64,000 nucleotides of DNA from Streptomyces profundus (GCF_020740535.1 NZ_CP082362.1:3594501-3658500), one strand, 5' to 3'. Numbered from the stretch's first letter, positions 37,069 through 45,861 are shown. Program-made: numbers and translations. The notes: generated from the sequence alone by a model not told the origin.

Positions 37069-40000
37069 ATGACAACGGAACCGGAGGATACTTCCGACAG
37101 CAGGGCGGGGAGGGCCGGTTGGGATATCCTCGTCCGCCTCGTGCGTCGCTTCACGGCCGAGGGCATCGACCGCCGTACCGCTCTGCTTCAGGTGTTGAGG
37201 GCCGCCCGTCTGGATGCTCGGCACGCGGATGCGCTGCGCGAAGCCGTGACCGCAGCCGGCCCGGAGGACGAGCACAGCGGAGAAGACGAGTGCTCCGCGC
37301 GGACTGCGACAGGCGAGCACGATCCTGACCCCGAGGAGTCGGAGCGCCGGCGGGAGGAGGAAGAAGAGGAGGAGGGGCATCCCGATCTCGAATCCCTCCG
37401 AGGGACGGTCCGCATCGACGACATGCAAACTGCTCGTTGTGCGGCCCTACGGCTCCTGGAAGCAGATAGATGGCGGAGAAATCCGGATCGGTTTCTGCTG
37501 AGCGCCGAGGAGGAAGTCGGACTCTGTCTGTTGTTCCGAGGCTCCCGAGGCTCGTCGGAGCCGTTGCCGGACGGATATTCTGCGGCTCTCCCACCCGGCA
37601 GCGAGGAGAGCAAAGCGCTGACCGCAATGATCGTCCACAACCAGCGTCTGGTTCACAAGATCCTCCAGGCAACCGGACATCCGCCGGACAGCCCGATGTA
37701 CGACGACCTCGTTCAGCACGGCGTGATCGGTCTCATTCGCGCCGTGGAAAAGTTCGACGTCACCCTGGGCTGCAAGTTCTCCACCTATGCCACCTGGTGG
37801 GTTCGGCAACGAATCGCACGGGCCATCATCAACGAAGGTTCGGCCATTCGTATCCCGGTCCATGTCCGGACGGACATGGAGAAGGTTCGAAAGGCGGACC
37901 GCGCCTTTCGCGAGAAGGGCAAAATCCCGGAGCTGGACGACCTCGCGCTGCACAGCGAGCTCAGTCCTGAGAAGGTGCAGGAGTGCCTGCGCCTCGGTCG
38001 GCAGACCGTGCTGTCCCTGGATCAACCCGCTGGTCCGAATGCGCCCCCCGGAGAGCTGCTCATCAAGGACGTCGGCCAAGTAGTCGGGCCGGAACAGGCA
38101 TTGTGGCCCGTGTTCGAGCGCGAGCGGCTGCTTCAGCTGTTCGAGGAATGCATGTTCACCGAAAGGATCCGAGAGATTTTACTACTCCGTCACGGTTTTG
38201 TCGACGGGAAGCCCTGGACCTTGGAGGAAATCGGTCAACGGCTGGGGGTCACACGTGAACGCATCCGGCAGGTAGAGAAGCGCGCCCTGAAAGACCTGAG
38301 AGTCCATACGGGGATCGATCCCGAGGACCCTGAAACGGAACGTCGCCGGAAGAGAGCGGCCCGAAAGATCGCCCGGGAGGCTGCTGGAAGAACCTCACTC
38401 CATAAAGATCGGGTGGAGCGCAGGAAGGCGAGAGACAGCGATTCGTTGTCGAGTTACGACTCGTCGAACAAAGCAGGTGACGCCGATGGGAAAGAGGGCG
38501 TGGTGGACTCGCAGGGAGCAGAATTCGGTCCGTGGTTGGCCGACCGGATGAAGAAAATCGGCACGGACGAAGGGCGACTGGCACACCGTCTGGAGGTGAC
38601 ACCGGCACTCATCGGGGCCTGGCTCGAGGGGCGTTCCGTTCCTCGTCGTGAACAGTTGGCGAAACTACGGCAGATCCTCGCTTCTCTGGAGGAGCCCCCC
38701 TCCGATCCACCCGACGATCAGGAACCGGCGGACCGATCCCCTCAACTCCCAATCGCCTGGTACCACCGACCGGCGCACGACGACGGGGGACGCGAGTTCG
38801 GCAATGCCGCCGCCTTCGCCTTCGAAGCGGATCTGGAGGTTCTGGCTCGCGAGGCGACCCAGAACAGCCTCGACGAGCGCGACCGACGCAACGATCACCC
38901 TGTGAGGGTCCGTTACACACTCCACGAGTTGACCGGTGACGCCCTTGCCCGGTTCCGAGTTGCCATCCACTGGGACGACCTCCAGCGGCATCACGAGGCA
39001 GCCGCCGTGCAGGACCAGAAGGTCGGGCGCGTCATCGGCGCCGGGCTGCGGGAGATGTTCGACCAGGATCGGCTGGTTCTCCTTCGTGTCGACGACTACA
39101 ACGCGAACGGGTTGACGGGTGACGACTACGAGGACGGTCGATTCGCCGCCGTGGTCCGCCGCCAACTCGAGAGCCGTAAGTCGGATGTCGGCGCGGGCGG
39201 TTCGTACGGTCTGGGAAAGGCGACGCTCTGGGCAACCAGCCGCCTCGGGCTCGTCCTCATGAACTCCACGCTGTCCGAACCCCACGAGGGACGAACCCGG
39301 CGGCGGCTGATCGGGCGGCTGGATCTGCCGTGGCGGGAGGTCGACGGCAAAAGGTTCGCCGGTCCCGCCTGGCTTGGGCGACCGGATGTGCACGCGGAGA
39401 ACCCCGAGATCGCGCGCTCCTGGTGGGCGGACAAGGAAACTGTCGAAAATCTCCATCTCACCCGTGACAGTGACGAACCCGGCACGTCCTTCTTGATTGT
39501 CGGAGCGCATGACGTGGCTGGCCTTGCCGATGCCGGGCAACATCAGGACGGCGACGTCGGGGACGACGAGGACTCCCTTGAGCGTATGCACCGGAGGCTG
39601 GTTCGTGCGCTCGGACGAAACTTCTGGGCCGCGATGACCGCCGGAGGCGACCACACGCCTCTGCTGGAGGCATCGGTATGGACTCTGCGCAACGGTGTGG
39701 AGCATCTTGCAGAGGAGCGGGTCGATCCGGACACCCACCAGCCCGCGCGGACGCGTGCGTTTCGCGCATTCCTGAGCGGCAGCACAGTGGACCGCATCAC
39801 AGAAGCCGGGCAAGTCGCCCTCACCACGGTGCCGTTGAAAGTTCCCGAACGGGATGGCCTCGCCGGCACGGCCGGTGAACATCGGGCAGTGCTGCTGGTC
39901 ACCGAGGCTACGGACGCTGATGGCAGAATCAACCAGGTGACCGCGATGCGCGGCAACCGGATGACCGTGAGGACCAGCCGGGTGCCCAACCTCCCCGTGG

Positions 40001-40647
40001 GAACGAATCCGTTCCAGGCGGTCCTGCTGGCCGGCCGGGCGGCCGGGGACACCGCGTCGTTCGCCGCCGAGGCCGAAGAGTTTCTTCGCTCCTCCGAACC
40101 GCCGGAGCACAACAAGTGGGGCAGGACCGAGGAACTGCGGCTGCGCTATTCGCCCTCGGCCCACCGGAGGATTGCGGCATTGACGACCGAGACCAACCGA
40201 GCGGTGCACGGGCTCGTCGCGCTCCCCGAGGAGAAGAGCCCCAGCGGCGCGAGCAGAGTCGGCAAGCGGCTCAAGATCTCGGGGAGGCGCCCCTCCAAGG
40301 TCAGAGGGACGGTCATCGCTCCGAAGCTGGACGAGCTCGAGGCGGTGATCGCCCCCTCCGGTGCGTGGCAGATCACCGCCGAGGTCAAGGTGTCGTCCGG
40401 AGGAGAGTTCTGGCTGATGAACCCGGTTGCCAAGCTGGAGGTGCGCTCCGGCCCTCGTCCGGTTGTGAAATGGGCCGAACTCGTCCCCGTGAGCAACTGT
40501 GAGCTGGTGGATGACGCGCTGCGGTTCACCTCGGGGACACGACGCGCCGTGTTCCGAGGCACCACCGATGTGACCACCCATCCGGTCCGCGCAGCGCTGA
40601 CCGGGCTCGTCGTCGAGCTGCAGGAGAGAAGAGGGGGATTGGCGTGA
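37069..40647 (+). CDS. Sigma-70 factor / HTH / GHKL ATPase fusion protein
   Basis: A 1192-aa fusion. Region 1.2-like LLSAEEEVGLC lies at 144-153. Sigma region 2 (about 183-268) is near-canonical (DDLVQHGVIGLIRAVEKFD, CKFSTYATWWVRQRIARAII, IRIPVHV). Region 3 is at about 270-320. Region 4 (about 365-411) includes TLEEIGQRLGVTRERIRQVE. An XRE-like HTH is at about 486-541 (RLAHRLEVTPALIGAWLEGR). From about 568 a GHKL ATPase has an N-box REATQNSLDE (594-603), a degenerate VDDYNANGLTG, and lid GAGGSYGLGKATLW (708-721). The C-terminal 360 residues are unassigned. Codon 371 is TTA (38179-38181), so translation may need the bldA tRNA. ATG 37018 is an alternative start. Two coupled genes follow. Confidence 0.85.
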   Translation: MTTEPEDTSDSRAGRAGWDILVRLVRRFTAEGIDRRTALLQVLRAARLDARHADALREAVTAAGPEDEHSGEDECSARTATGEHDPDPEESERRREEEEEEEGHPDLESLRGTVRIDDMQTARCAALRLLEADRWRRNPDRFLLSAEEEVGLCLLFRGSRGSSEPLPDGYSAALPPGSEESKALTAMIVHNQRLVHKILQATGHPPDSPMYDDLVQHGVIGLIRAVEKFDVTLGCKFSTYATWWVRQRIARAIINEGSAIRIPVHVRTDMEKVRKADRAFREKGKIPELDDLALHSELSPEKVQECLRLGRQTVLSLDQPAGPNAPPGELLIKDVGQVVGPEQALWPVFERERLLQLFEECMFTERIREILLLRHGFVDGKPWTLEEIGQRLGVTRERIRQVEKRALKDLRVHTGIDPEDPETERRRKRAARKIAREAAGRTSLHKDRVERRKARDSDSLSSYDSSNKAGDADGKEGVVDSQGAEFGPWLADRMKKIGTDEGRLAHRLEVTPALIGAWLEGRSVPRREQLAKLRQILASLEEPPSDPPDDQEPADRSPQLPIAWYHRPAHDDGGREFGNAAAFAFEADLEVLAREATQNSLDERDRRNDHPVRVRYTLHELTGDALARFRVAIHWDDLQRHHEAAAVQDQKVGRVIGAGLREMFDQDRLVLLRVDDYNANGLTGDDYEDGRFAAVVRRQLESRKSDVGAGGSYGLGKATLWATSRLGLVLMNSTLSEPHEGRTRRRLIGRLDLPWREVDGKRFAGPAWLGRPDVHAENPEIARSWWADKETVENLHLTRDSDEPGTSFLIVGAHDVAGLADAGQHQDGDVGDDEDSLERMHRRLVRALGRNFWAAMTAGGDHTPLLEASVWTLRNGVEHLAEERVDPDTHQPARTRAFRAFLSGSTVDRITEAGQVALTTVPLKVPERDGLAGTAGEHRAVLLVTEATDADGRINQVTAMRGNRMTVRTSRVPNLPVGTNPFQAVLLAGRAAGDTASFAAEAEEFLRSSEPPEHNKWGRTEELRLRYSPSAHRRIAALTTETNRAVHGLVALPEEKSPSGASRVGKRLKISGRRPSKVRGTVIAPKLDELEAVIAPSGAWQITAEVKVSSGGEFWLMNPVAKLEVRSGPRPVVKWAELVPVSNCELVDDALRFTSGTRRAVFRGTTDVTTHPVRAALTGLVVELQERRGGLA

Positions 40648-41636
40648 GGGTCTACCCGTACCCCCGTCCGACCGGTCCCGTGACGGCACGGGTCACTGCC
40701 GTCCGTCTGCGGGGGCCGGGCGATCACCGTGAGCAGTTGGACATCAGGGCGTACTCCGCTGTCGAAGAAGTCGTGGCGCTGGGGAGAGCCGAGCGCCACG
40801 ACTGGCAGACCACACGGCTCACGCTGTCCGTGTCCGTGCCCACTCGCGAGATCGAGGCCAAGGGGCATTGGTCCGACGTCACGGTTGTAGCCGTTCTGAC
40901 GGAAGGCGCCACCAACGCACGAACGGTGGCGCGCCTGAGCCCCGATGCGGGCGGCGGCAGGGATTGGGGCGGAGAGATCGAACTCACAAGGGACAGTCAT
41001 CTGGATCGGGCCTCCCTTGCCGTCCACGTGGTGGCAACGGTCGGGGGCATAGCAGGCCGAATCATCGCATCCACTGCTCGGGAGTGGATGATCGACCTGA
41101 CTTCCGATGCCCCGCTCAGGGATCGACAACTCGACGTGAGCACGGTCAGTTTCGCCCGGGGCCCCGAGTGGCTGCGGGCCTTCCGGGACGCGCCCTGGGT
41201 GGTGGACAGTTCCGGGCGGATGCCCACCGTGCGCCTGAACTCGGACTTCGAGGGTCTTGTGGCGCTGGTGGAAGGCCGAGGCTCGAAGGCGGAGAACATC
41301 ATGGGCGAGATGCTGCTGGCCCAGATGTGCGCCGACGTGTGGACCGCGGTCTTCCACTCCGCCATCGGCGACCTGGAGATCGAGGACGACGGCACTCCGC
41401 TCTTCCCGCCCGACTGGCGGGGTGCGGTGCTCAGGGAAATGCTCCCCGACATCCTCCCCGGGCGATCGGTGGAGGATGCTCTCCGCGAGGTGCACAACCG
41501 GCGTACCGGCGAGGGAAGTTGGACAGACCTTCAACCCCGTGTCCACTACGCGGCCGCCCGCCGTGCCGAGGTCCCGAAGGCGTTGGCGGCCACCGTCCGC
41601 GACATCCAACGGCTCGATCAGGAGATGCACCCATGA
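40644..41636 (+). CDS. Uncharacterised protein coupled to the sigma-ATPase
   Basis: I do not recognise this 330-aa protein. It has no membrane segment, signal peptide, P-loop or obvious nuclease motif. The first 150 residues are rich in predicted beta strands (RLTLSVSVPTREIEAKGHWS; DVTVVAVLTEG). The C-terminal half is helical (GSKAENIMGEMLLAQMCADV; WRGAVLREMLPDILPGRS). GTG 40644 overlaps the stop of the sigma-ATPase gene (GTGA), and its own stop overlaps the next ATG, so the three products are made together and are likely to interact. It could be a structural or effector partner of the GHKL ATPase. Confidence 0.75.
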   Translation: MRVYPYPRPTGPVTARVTAVRLRGPGDHREQLDIRAYSAVEEVVALGRAERHDWQTTRLTLSVSVPTREIEAKGHWSDVTVVAVLTEGATNARTVARLSPDAGGGRDWGGEIELTRDSHLDRASLAVHVVATVGGIAGRIIASTAREWMIDLTSDAPLRDRQLDVSTVSFARGPEWLRAFRDAPWVVDSSGRMPTVRLNSDFEGLVALVEGRGSKAENIMGEMLLAQMCADVWTAVFHSAIGDLEIEDDGTPLFPPDWRGAVLREMLPDILPGRSVEDALREVHNRRTGEGSWTDLQPRVHYAAARRAEVPKALAATVRDIQRLDQEMHP

Positions 41637-42520
41637 CGTCCCGCCCCGAGCACCTGCCGGAACGGCTGGCCCTGCTCTCCGACACGCAGGCTGCCGAGTA
41701 CATCTCGGCCGGGCTGTTGGAGGGGCGCGAGGACATCCCTTCCATCGCGCTCAACAAGGTGGCCGAGCCAGTGGCGGGCGACGACGAGCGCATGCGACTG
41801 CACCGGGTCCGAGACCTGATCGACGATGCCCTCAACAAGTTCAAGGACGACCGCCCGACAACGGCAGACGCATGGCTGGCGCCGCGCCTGCACGAGACCC
41901 TACGGCTGACACGCAGAGAAGCGGCCGAGAAGCGGTTCTGGACGTATATGGCCCTGGGGGTTGCACCCGACTACGTCGCCTGGCGGCACATGCCGGAGTC
42001 GAAGACCGAGGGTCGGCCCCGACGGGTGGCCCGCGAAAGGTTCGTCGGCGCGCACTACAAGCAGGCGTTCGCCCGACTCTGGTGGGCGGCCGAGTTGTTC
42101 CGCAACGGGTCGGACTACCGACCCGTGGTCGTGGCCTGTGGCAACCAGGACATGCTCAACTCCGCACTTCGACTGGATATCGTCGATCATCGCCCAACCG
42201 CCCAGGCTCTGGTCGGCCTCTTGGAGCGAGGTGCCGTCCGCACCGGTCGCGAAGTCAACGCGCTGACACCTGCGGTCAACGCGGCCGCTGCGACCCTCTT
42301 GTACGACGTCATCGCCCCGGACGTGGAGCCCGATGGAGAACCTCTGGGGGAGTGGATCGCGGGAGCCGCGTCGGCTCTCCCCGCTCCCAGGAACGAGCTG
42401 CCGGAGGGTCCGGAGGAGGAGCGTGTTCCGGAGGACGCCGTGCAGCGCCTGATCGCCCACTTCGAGGAACTCTTCGCCGATGCACCGGTCAGGGGGCAGG
42501 CTTCCGACGAGCCCCGCTGA
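41633..42520 (+). CDS. DUF6339-like protein, third gene of the sigma-ATPase operon
   Basis: A 295-aa soluble, mostly helical protein. It resembles DUF6339 (moderate confidence, from memory of the pattern): ERLALLSDTQAAEYISAGLL, DAWLAPRLHETLRLTRREAA, FWTYMALGVAPDYVAWRHMP and YKQAFARLWWAAELFRNGSD. Function unknown. ATG 41633 overlaps the previous stop (ATGA). Its 3' end overlaps the convergent methyltransferase gene by 32 bp, so the two operons share a tail-to-tail junction without a terminator. Confidence 0.7.
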   Translation: MTSRPEHLPERLALLSDTQAAEYISAGLLEGREDIPSIALNKVAEPVAGDDERMRLHRVRDLIDDALNKFKDDRPTTADAWLAPRLHETLRLTRREAAEKRFWTYMALGVAPDYVAWRHMPESKTEGRPRRVARERFVGAHYKQAFARLWWAAELFRNGSDYRPVVVACGNQDMLNSALRLDIVDHRPTAQALVGLLERGAVRTGREVNALTPAVNAAAATLLYDVIAPDVEPDGEPLGEWIAGAASALPAPRNELPEGPEEERVPEDAVQRLIAHFEELFADAPVRGQASDEPR

Positions 42521-43805
42521 CCTTGTGCGAGTCCGGAGGGCATCGGCTGTGATCGCCGCACCCGATGACCCGCAAATTCTCGGTGGTGCTCGCAGGCACA
42601 GCCGGCCATGTGGTGGCGGCTGCCAACTCCTCCTTCGTGGGAGGTGTACCGCGAAGGGCCTTGCTGAGTACGTGCATCCCCAGCCGAGGCGGAACCGCGT
42701 TGCCCACCTGCTGTGCCTGGTCGTATCCCGACCAGGGGAAGTTGTGCGGAAACGTCTGTAGCACGCCGGACTCGGGGATCGTGAACCGATCGGGCTTTCC
42801 CGCCTCGTATTCCTCACTGTTCCTGTAGACCTTGTTCCGGGAGATTTTTCCGGTCACGGTAAAGGCTGGCTCGGAGGACAGTCGTCGCCCTCTTTTCTTC
42901 GGATCACCCCCGGAGCCGTAATTCGAAACCACGAAAAAATCTATCGCGCCTCTTGTTCGGAGCCGGGCCACGTCAACGGGCGAGTCACTCAACCTGCTCG
43001 CCGCGTCGAGGGCCTCCGCCATAGAAAGCCAGCGCTTCGGCCCATTAGTCGAAGGATCACTCGTAAAGATCTCCCTTTGTGCGACACCACGCCTGTCCCG
43101 ATGCACGTTGAATCGTGAATGCGTTGCTTCCAAGGGCTCGATCGCACCTTCTCCGGGCCGCCGGGCCACGAGTATCGCCCGTCTGCGTGTCTGCGGAACC
43201 CCGAACTGTTCGGTCCTCAACTCCCAGCACGCAGCTTCATACTTAACGCCTCGAAGCCGCCCCTCACCACCGCGCAGCACTTCAGCATAGACTTCCCAGA
43301 GAGGAAGAACCGCTGGCACCTGTTCCAGGACAATCACCCTGTACGGGTCGCGGCCCTCTGTTTCGATAGCTTTCAGCAACCAGCGGAGCGGCTCCAGAAC
43401 CAGCGCTGTACGCGGGTCCATGCCGATGGCCTGCAAATCCTTGTCGATCTCGGCTTCGGCCTCTCCGTACACCAGGCGATGAATGAATTCCTTCACTGTA
43501 TCCAGTGCCTGTCGCCCGGCACCTCGCCCGGCAACAGAGAAGGATTGGCAGGGTGGCCCTCCCGCGAGGATATCCACGGACTTGGGGATCTCCTCGAAGC
43601 GCGTCTCGCGCATAACGCTCACATCTGCATGAATCGTATGCAAGCCGGCAACATAGCGGGTCTCACAAGCACTCCGGTCCCATTCGATCCCGATGCTGTC
43701 GAATCCCAGGAAACGTGCCGCCACGTCGAGTCCACCGGGACCAGCGAAGAGGTCCAGCATCTTGATTCCGTCAGGGTGACGAACGTGTGTTCCCGGGCTG
43801 TTCAT
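42489..43805 (-). CDS. DNA (cytosine-5) methyltransferase
   Basis: A 438-aa m5C methyltransferase. Motif I is LDLFAGPGGLD (about 17-27), motif IV has the catalytic Cys in GGPPCQSFSVAG, motif VI reads VLEQVPA instead of the usual ENV, motif VIII is FGVPQTRRRAILV and motif X is QVGNAVPPRLG. The target-recognition region lies between about 250 and 360. It should modify host DNA at a target that cannot be predicted. ATG 43805 overlaps the stop of the second MTase-like gene (ATGA). It is the last gene of the vsr operon. Confidence 0.9.
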   Translation of the reverse strand: MNSPGTHVRHPDGIKMLDLFAGPGGLDVAARFLGFDSIGIEWDRSACETRYVAGLHTIHADVSVMRETRFEEIPKSVDILAGGPPCQSFSVAGRGAGRQALDTVKEFIHRLVYGEAEAEIDKDLQAIGMDPRTALVLEPLRWLLKAIETEGRDPYRVIVLEQVPAVLPLWEVYAEVLRGGEGRLRGVKYEAACWELRTEQFGVPQTRRRAILVARRPGEGAIEPLEATHSRFNVHRDRRGVAQREIFTSDPSTNGPKRWLSMAEALDAASRLSDSPVDVARLRTRGAIDFFVVSNYGSGGDPKKRGRRLSSEPAFTVTGKISRNKVYRNSEEYEAGKPDRFTIPESGVLQTFPHNFPWSGYDQAQQVGNAVPPRLGMHVLSKALRGTPPTKEELAAATTWPAVPASTTENLRVIGCGDHSRCPPDSHKVSGARRKPAP

Positions 43806-44809
43806 AGGGTTGGAGTGTATCCGTCGAGGGAGCTTTCAGGACCCACGAATGCGGCTCGGATCGCGCAGCCCAGCGCCCTGGCAACCGGTGGCGGGGAAGC
43901 ATGTCCGATCTGGCGATAGCGAGCGGTCTTCTTCCCTGCGAATACCCAGTCCTCCGGAAAGCCCTGGAGGAGCGCCGCCTGCCCGGTCGTGATGCGAACC
44001 ATCCCCTGCCGCCCCGCCTCCGGCGCCCAGCGGAAGTCCGGGCCGGGAACCTCGTCTGCCACCGTTCCCCCGTCGACCCCCATCCTGGCCCATGCCCTCC
44101 TCGTTCCGGTGGGCCCGAGATCCGCACCCCCTCGGCTCTCCGAACCGCCCACCAGAGTCGGTGCCACTCCTGCCGCCTGCCCAGCCCATCGGGTCGCATC
44201 CGGCCAGCCCCCTGCGGCCATCGAGCGATGCAGAGCACGTCCGACGGAGAAAGACTCGCGAACCGTCGGGGCCGGTGGCCGGAAGGCGTCGAACCAGGGC
44301 ATTTTGAGGGCGACGAGGAAGCCCTGTCTCCGATGCTGCGGAACCCCGAAGTCGGCTGCGTTCAGCAGAAACCATAGGAGTCGGTATCCGAGATGATGCA
44401 ACTCCTCGCGGATGAAGTCCCGCATCGGCTCCAGGTCGGGTGCGTCCACCAGACCCGGTACGTTCTCGATCACCAGAGCACGCGGCTGAACTGCGTGCAC
44501 CAGGTAGACGGTTGCCTCCACCAGGCGCAGTTCGGGGGCCGCTCCGCTCGGTGCAGCGACCGCGCCGGCCTTCACCCGAGGGAGTCCGGCGGACAGCAGG
44601 TCCACGTCGTAGATGTCTCTGTGCCTCGAAGGAGCGAAGTCCAGCAAGTCCGTTTGGAGAACCCGCCACGCCGAGCGGTTCCTCCGCAGGGTGTCGCAGG
44701 CCACCGGCTTCCGGTCGAGGAGCAGCACGGGGTCGAAGCCGGCCTGCTCCAGTCCCAGGGCCATTCCCCCGGCTCCCGCGCAGACATCGACACATCGAAG
44801 TCCGCTCAC
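43802..44809 (-). CDS. DNA (cytosine-5) methyltransferase homologue lacking catalytic Pro-Cys
   Basis: A 335-aa protein with the m5C MTase fold: motif I VDVCAGAGGMALGLEQAGF, motif VI LVIENVPG, motif VIII DFGVPQHRRQGFLVAL and motif X IGHASPPPVARALG. Where motif IV should read GLPCxxFS it reads LSAGLPRVKAGAVAAP: the catalytic Cys position is Arg. By itself it should not methylate, so it may be an allosteric, targeting or heterodimer partner of the neighbouring enzyme. GTG 44809 overlaps the vsr stop (GTGA). Alternatively the change is a recent mutation. Confidence 0.82.
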   Translation of the reverse strand: MSGLRCVDVCAGAGGMALGLEQAGFDPVLLLDRKPVACDTLRRNRSAWRVLQTDLLDFAPSRHRDIYDVDLLSAGLPRVKAGAVAAPSGAAPELRLVEATVYLVHAVQPRALVIENVPGLVDAPDLEPMRDFIREELHHLGYRLLWFLLNAADFGVPQHRRQGFLVALKMPWFDAFRPPAPTVRESFSVGRALHRSMAAGGWPDATRWAGQAAGVAPTLVGGSESRGGADLGPTGTRRAWARMGVDGGTVADEVPGPDFRWAPEAGRQGMVRITTGQAALLQGFPEDWVFAGKKTARYRQIGHASPPPVARALGCAIRAAFVGPESSLDGYTPTL

Positions 44810-45258
44810 TCCTCACCGCCTTCCGCCCGCCCATCCCGGGTCGCCCTCCGGCGATCAACGACTGAGGCCACCTGGCGCATGACGACCTCCGGAGACTCAT
44901 GCTCCCAGAAGCGCCGGACCGTCCACCCCTGGGACCTTAGCTGTGTGTCCGTCTCCCGGTCCCGCTGAACGTTGCGATCGAGCTTCTGCCGCCACCAGCC
45001 GGCATTCGTCTTCGGGCTGGTGGCATGCTCGGGACAGCCGTGCCAGAAGCAGCCATCTATGAGGACGGCCAATTTGATGCCGGTGAAGGCGATATCGATC
45101 TTGCGCCTGCGCATACCCGGCACCGGATGGTGTATCCGATAGCGATACCCCGCAGCATGAAGGAGCCGTCGTACCGCGCGCTCCGCTCCGGTATCCCGGT
45201 TGGCCTGCCGACTCATGCGTGCCGAGACCTGAGGGCTGGAGGGCGGCGCAGCATGCAT
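44806..45258 (-). CDS. vsr: Vsr-like very-short-patch repair endonuclease
   Basis: The 150-aa protein matches Vsr: MSRQANRDTGAERAVRRLLH, catalytic-Asp region KIDIAFTGIKLAVLIDGCFW then HGCPEHATSPKTNAGWW, and KLDRNVQRDRETDTQLRSQG with WTVRRFWEHE. Vsr nicks at T:G mismatches produced by m5C deamination and usually accompanies m5C methyltransferases, as here. ATG 45258 is used; ATG 45216 is possible. There is no Shine-Dalgarno, and TAGGAC ends 9 nt before ATG 45258, so it may be leaderless. First gene of a three-gene coupled operon. Confidence 0.9.
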   Translation of the reverse strand: MHAAPPSSPQVSARMSRQANRDTGAERAVRRLLHAAGYRYRIHHPVPGMRRRKIDIAFTGIKLAVLIDGCFWHGCPEHATSPKTNAGWWRQKLDRNVQRDRETDTQLRSQGWTVRRFWEHESPEVVMRQVASVVDRRRATRDGRAEGGEE

Positions 45259-45435
45259 GGTCCCAGTGTCCTATCTCCCGAGGACGTTTCGGTCCGCGAT
45301 GACGAAGTCGGTGAGGAAACGGGGAGCGCACCGCGTGCTCCGAGGAAGATCCCTGCCTTTGAGATCTCTCCCCCCATGCCCCGGCCGGGCCGACGCGTGG
45401 GTAGCCGGGCCGGGGGGGGAAGGGGTGGGATGCTC

Positions 45436-45690
45436 TCATGGATGTCCTGCCACAGGAGCGAGGTCGGTTTGAGTGATTCGTTCGGTTGGTGTGCTGGTCA
45501 GGGCGCGGTAGATCTCGCGGGCGACGAATCGGTTGAGGCAGCGGATGATGTCCTTCTTCGACAGTCCTTCCCTGGTTCGGCGTTCGGCGTTCGCGTAGGC
45601 GCGGGTGCGTTCGTCGTAGCGCATGCGGACCAGCACGATGGTGTGCAGGGCATTGTTCGCACCCACCGTCACCGCCCCGGTTGAGGTGGT
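45436..45690 (-). pseudogene. IS110-family transposase C-terminal remnant
   Basis: The minus strand encodes the end of an IS110 transposase: NNALHTIVLVRMRYDERTRA, RRTREGLSKKDIIRCLNRFV and AREIYRAL, then a tail ending PVAGHP. The upstream nine tenths of the gene are missing. It lies just outside the vsr operon and, with the N-terminal remnant at 27,534, brackets the island; the two pieces are in opposite orientation and need not come from one copy. The 177 bp between it and vsr include a G-rich tract but no gene. Confidence 0.78.
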
Positions 45691-45861
45691 GTCGGTGGGT
45701 GCGGCCGGAGGATGCCGGGATCGGCGCGACGCCGGCCAGGTGGGCGAACGCACCCGGTGAGGACGACGCCGCCGAGCGGGTGCGGCAGAAGTTGCGGCAC
45801 TGGTCGGTCGACGCCGCGCTGACCGGGACACCCCTCGGGCCGCCGTTGCGGGGGCACACCA

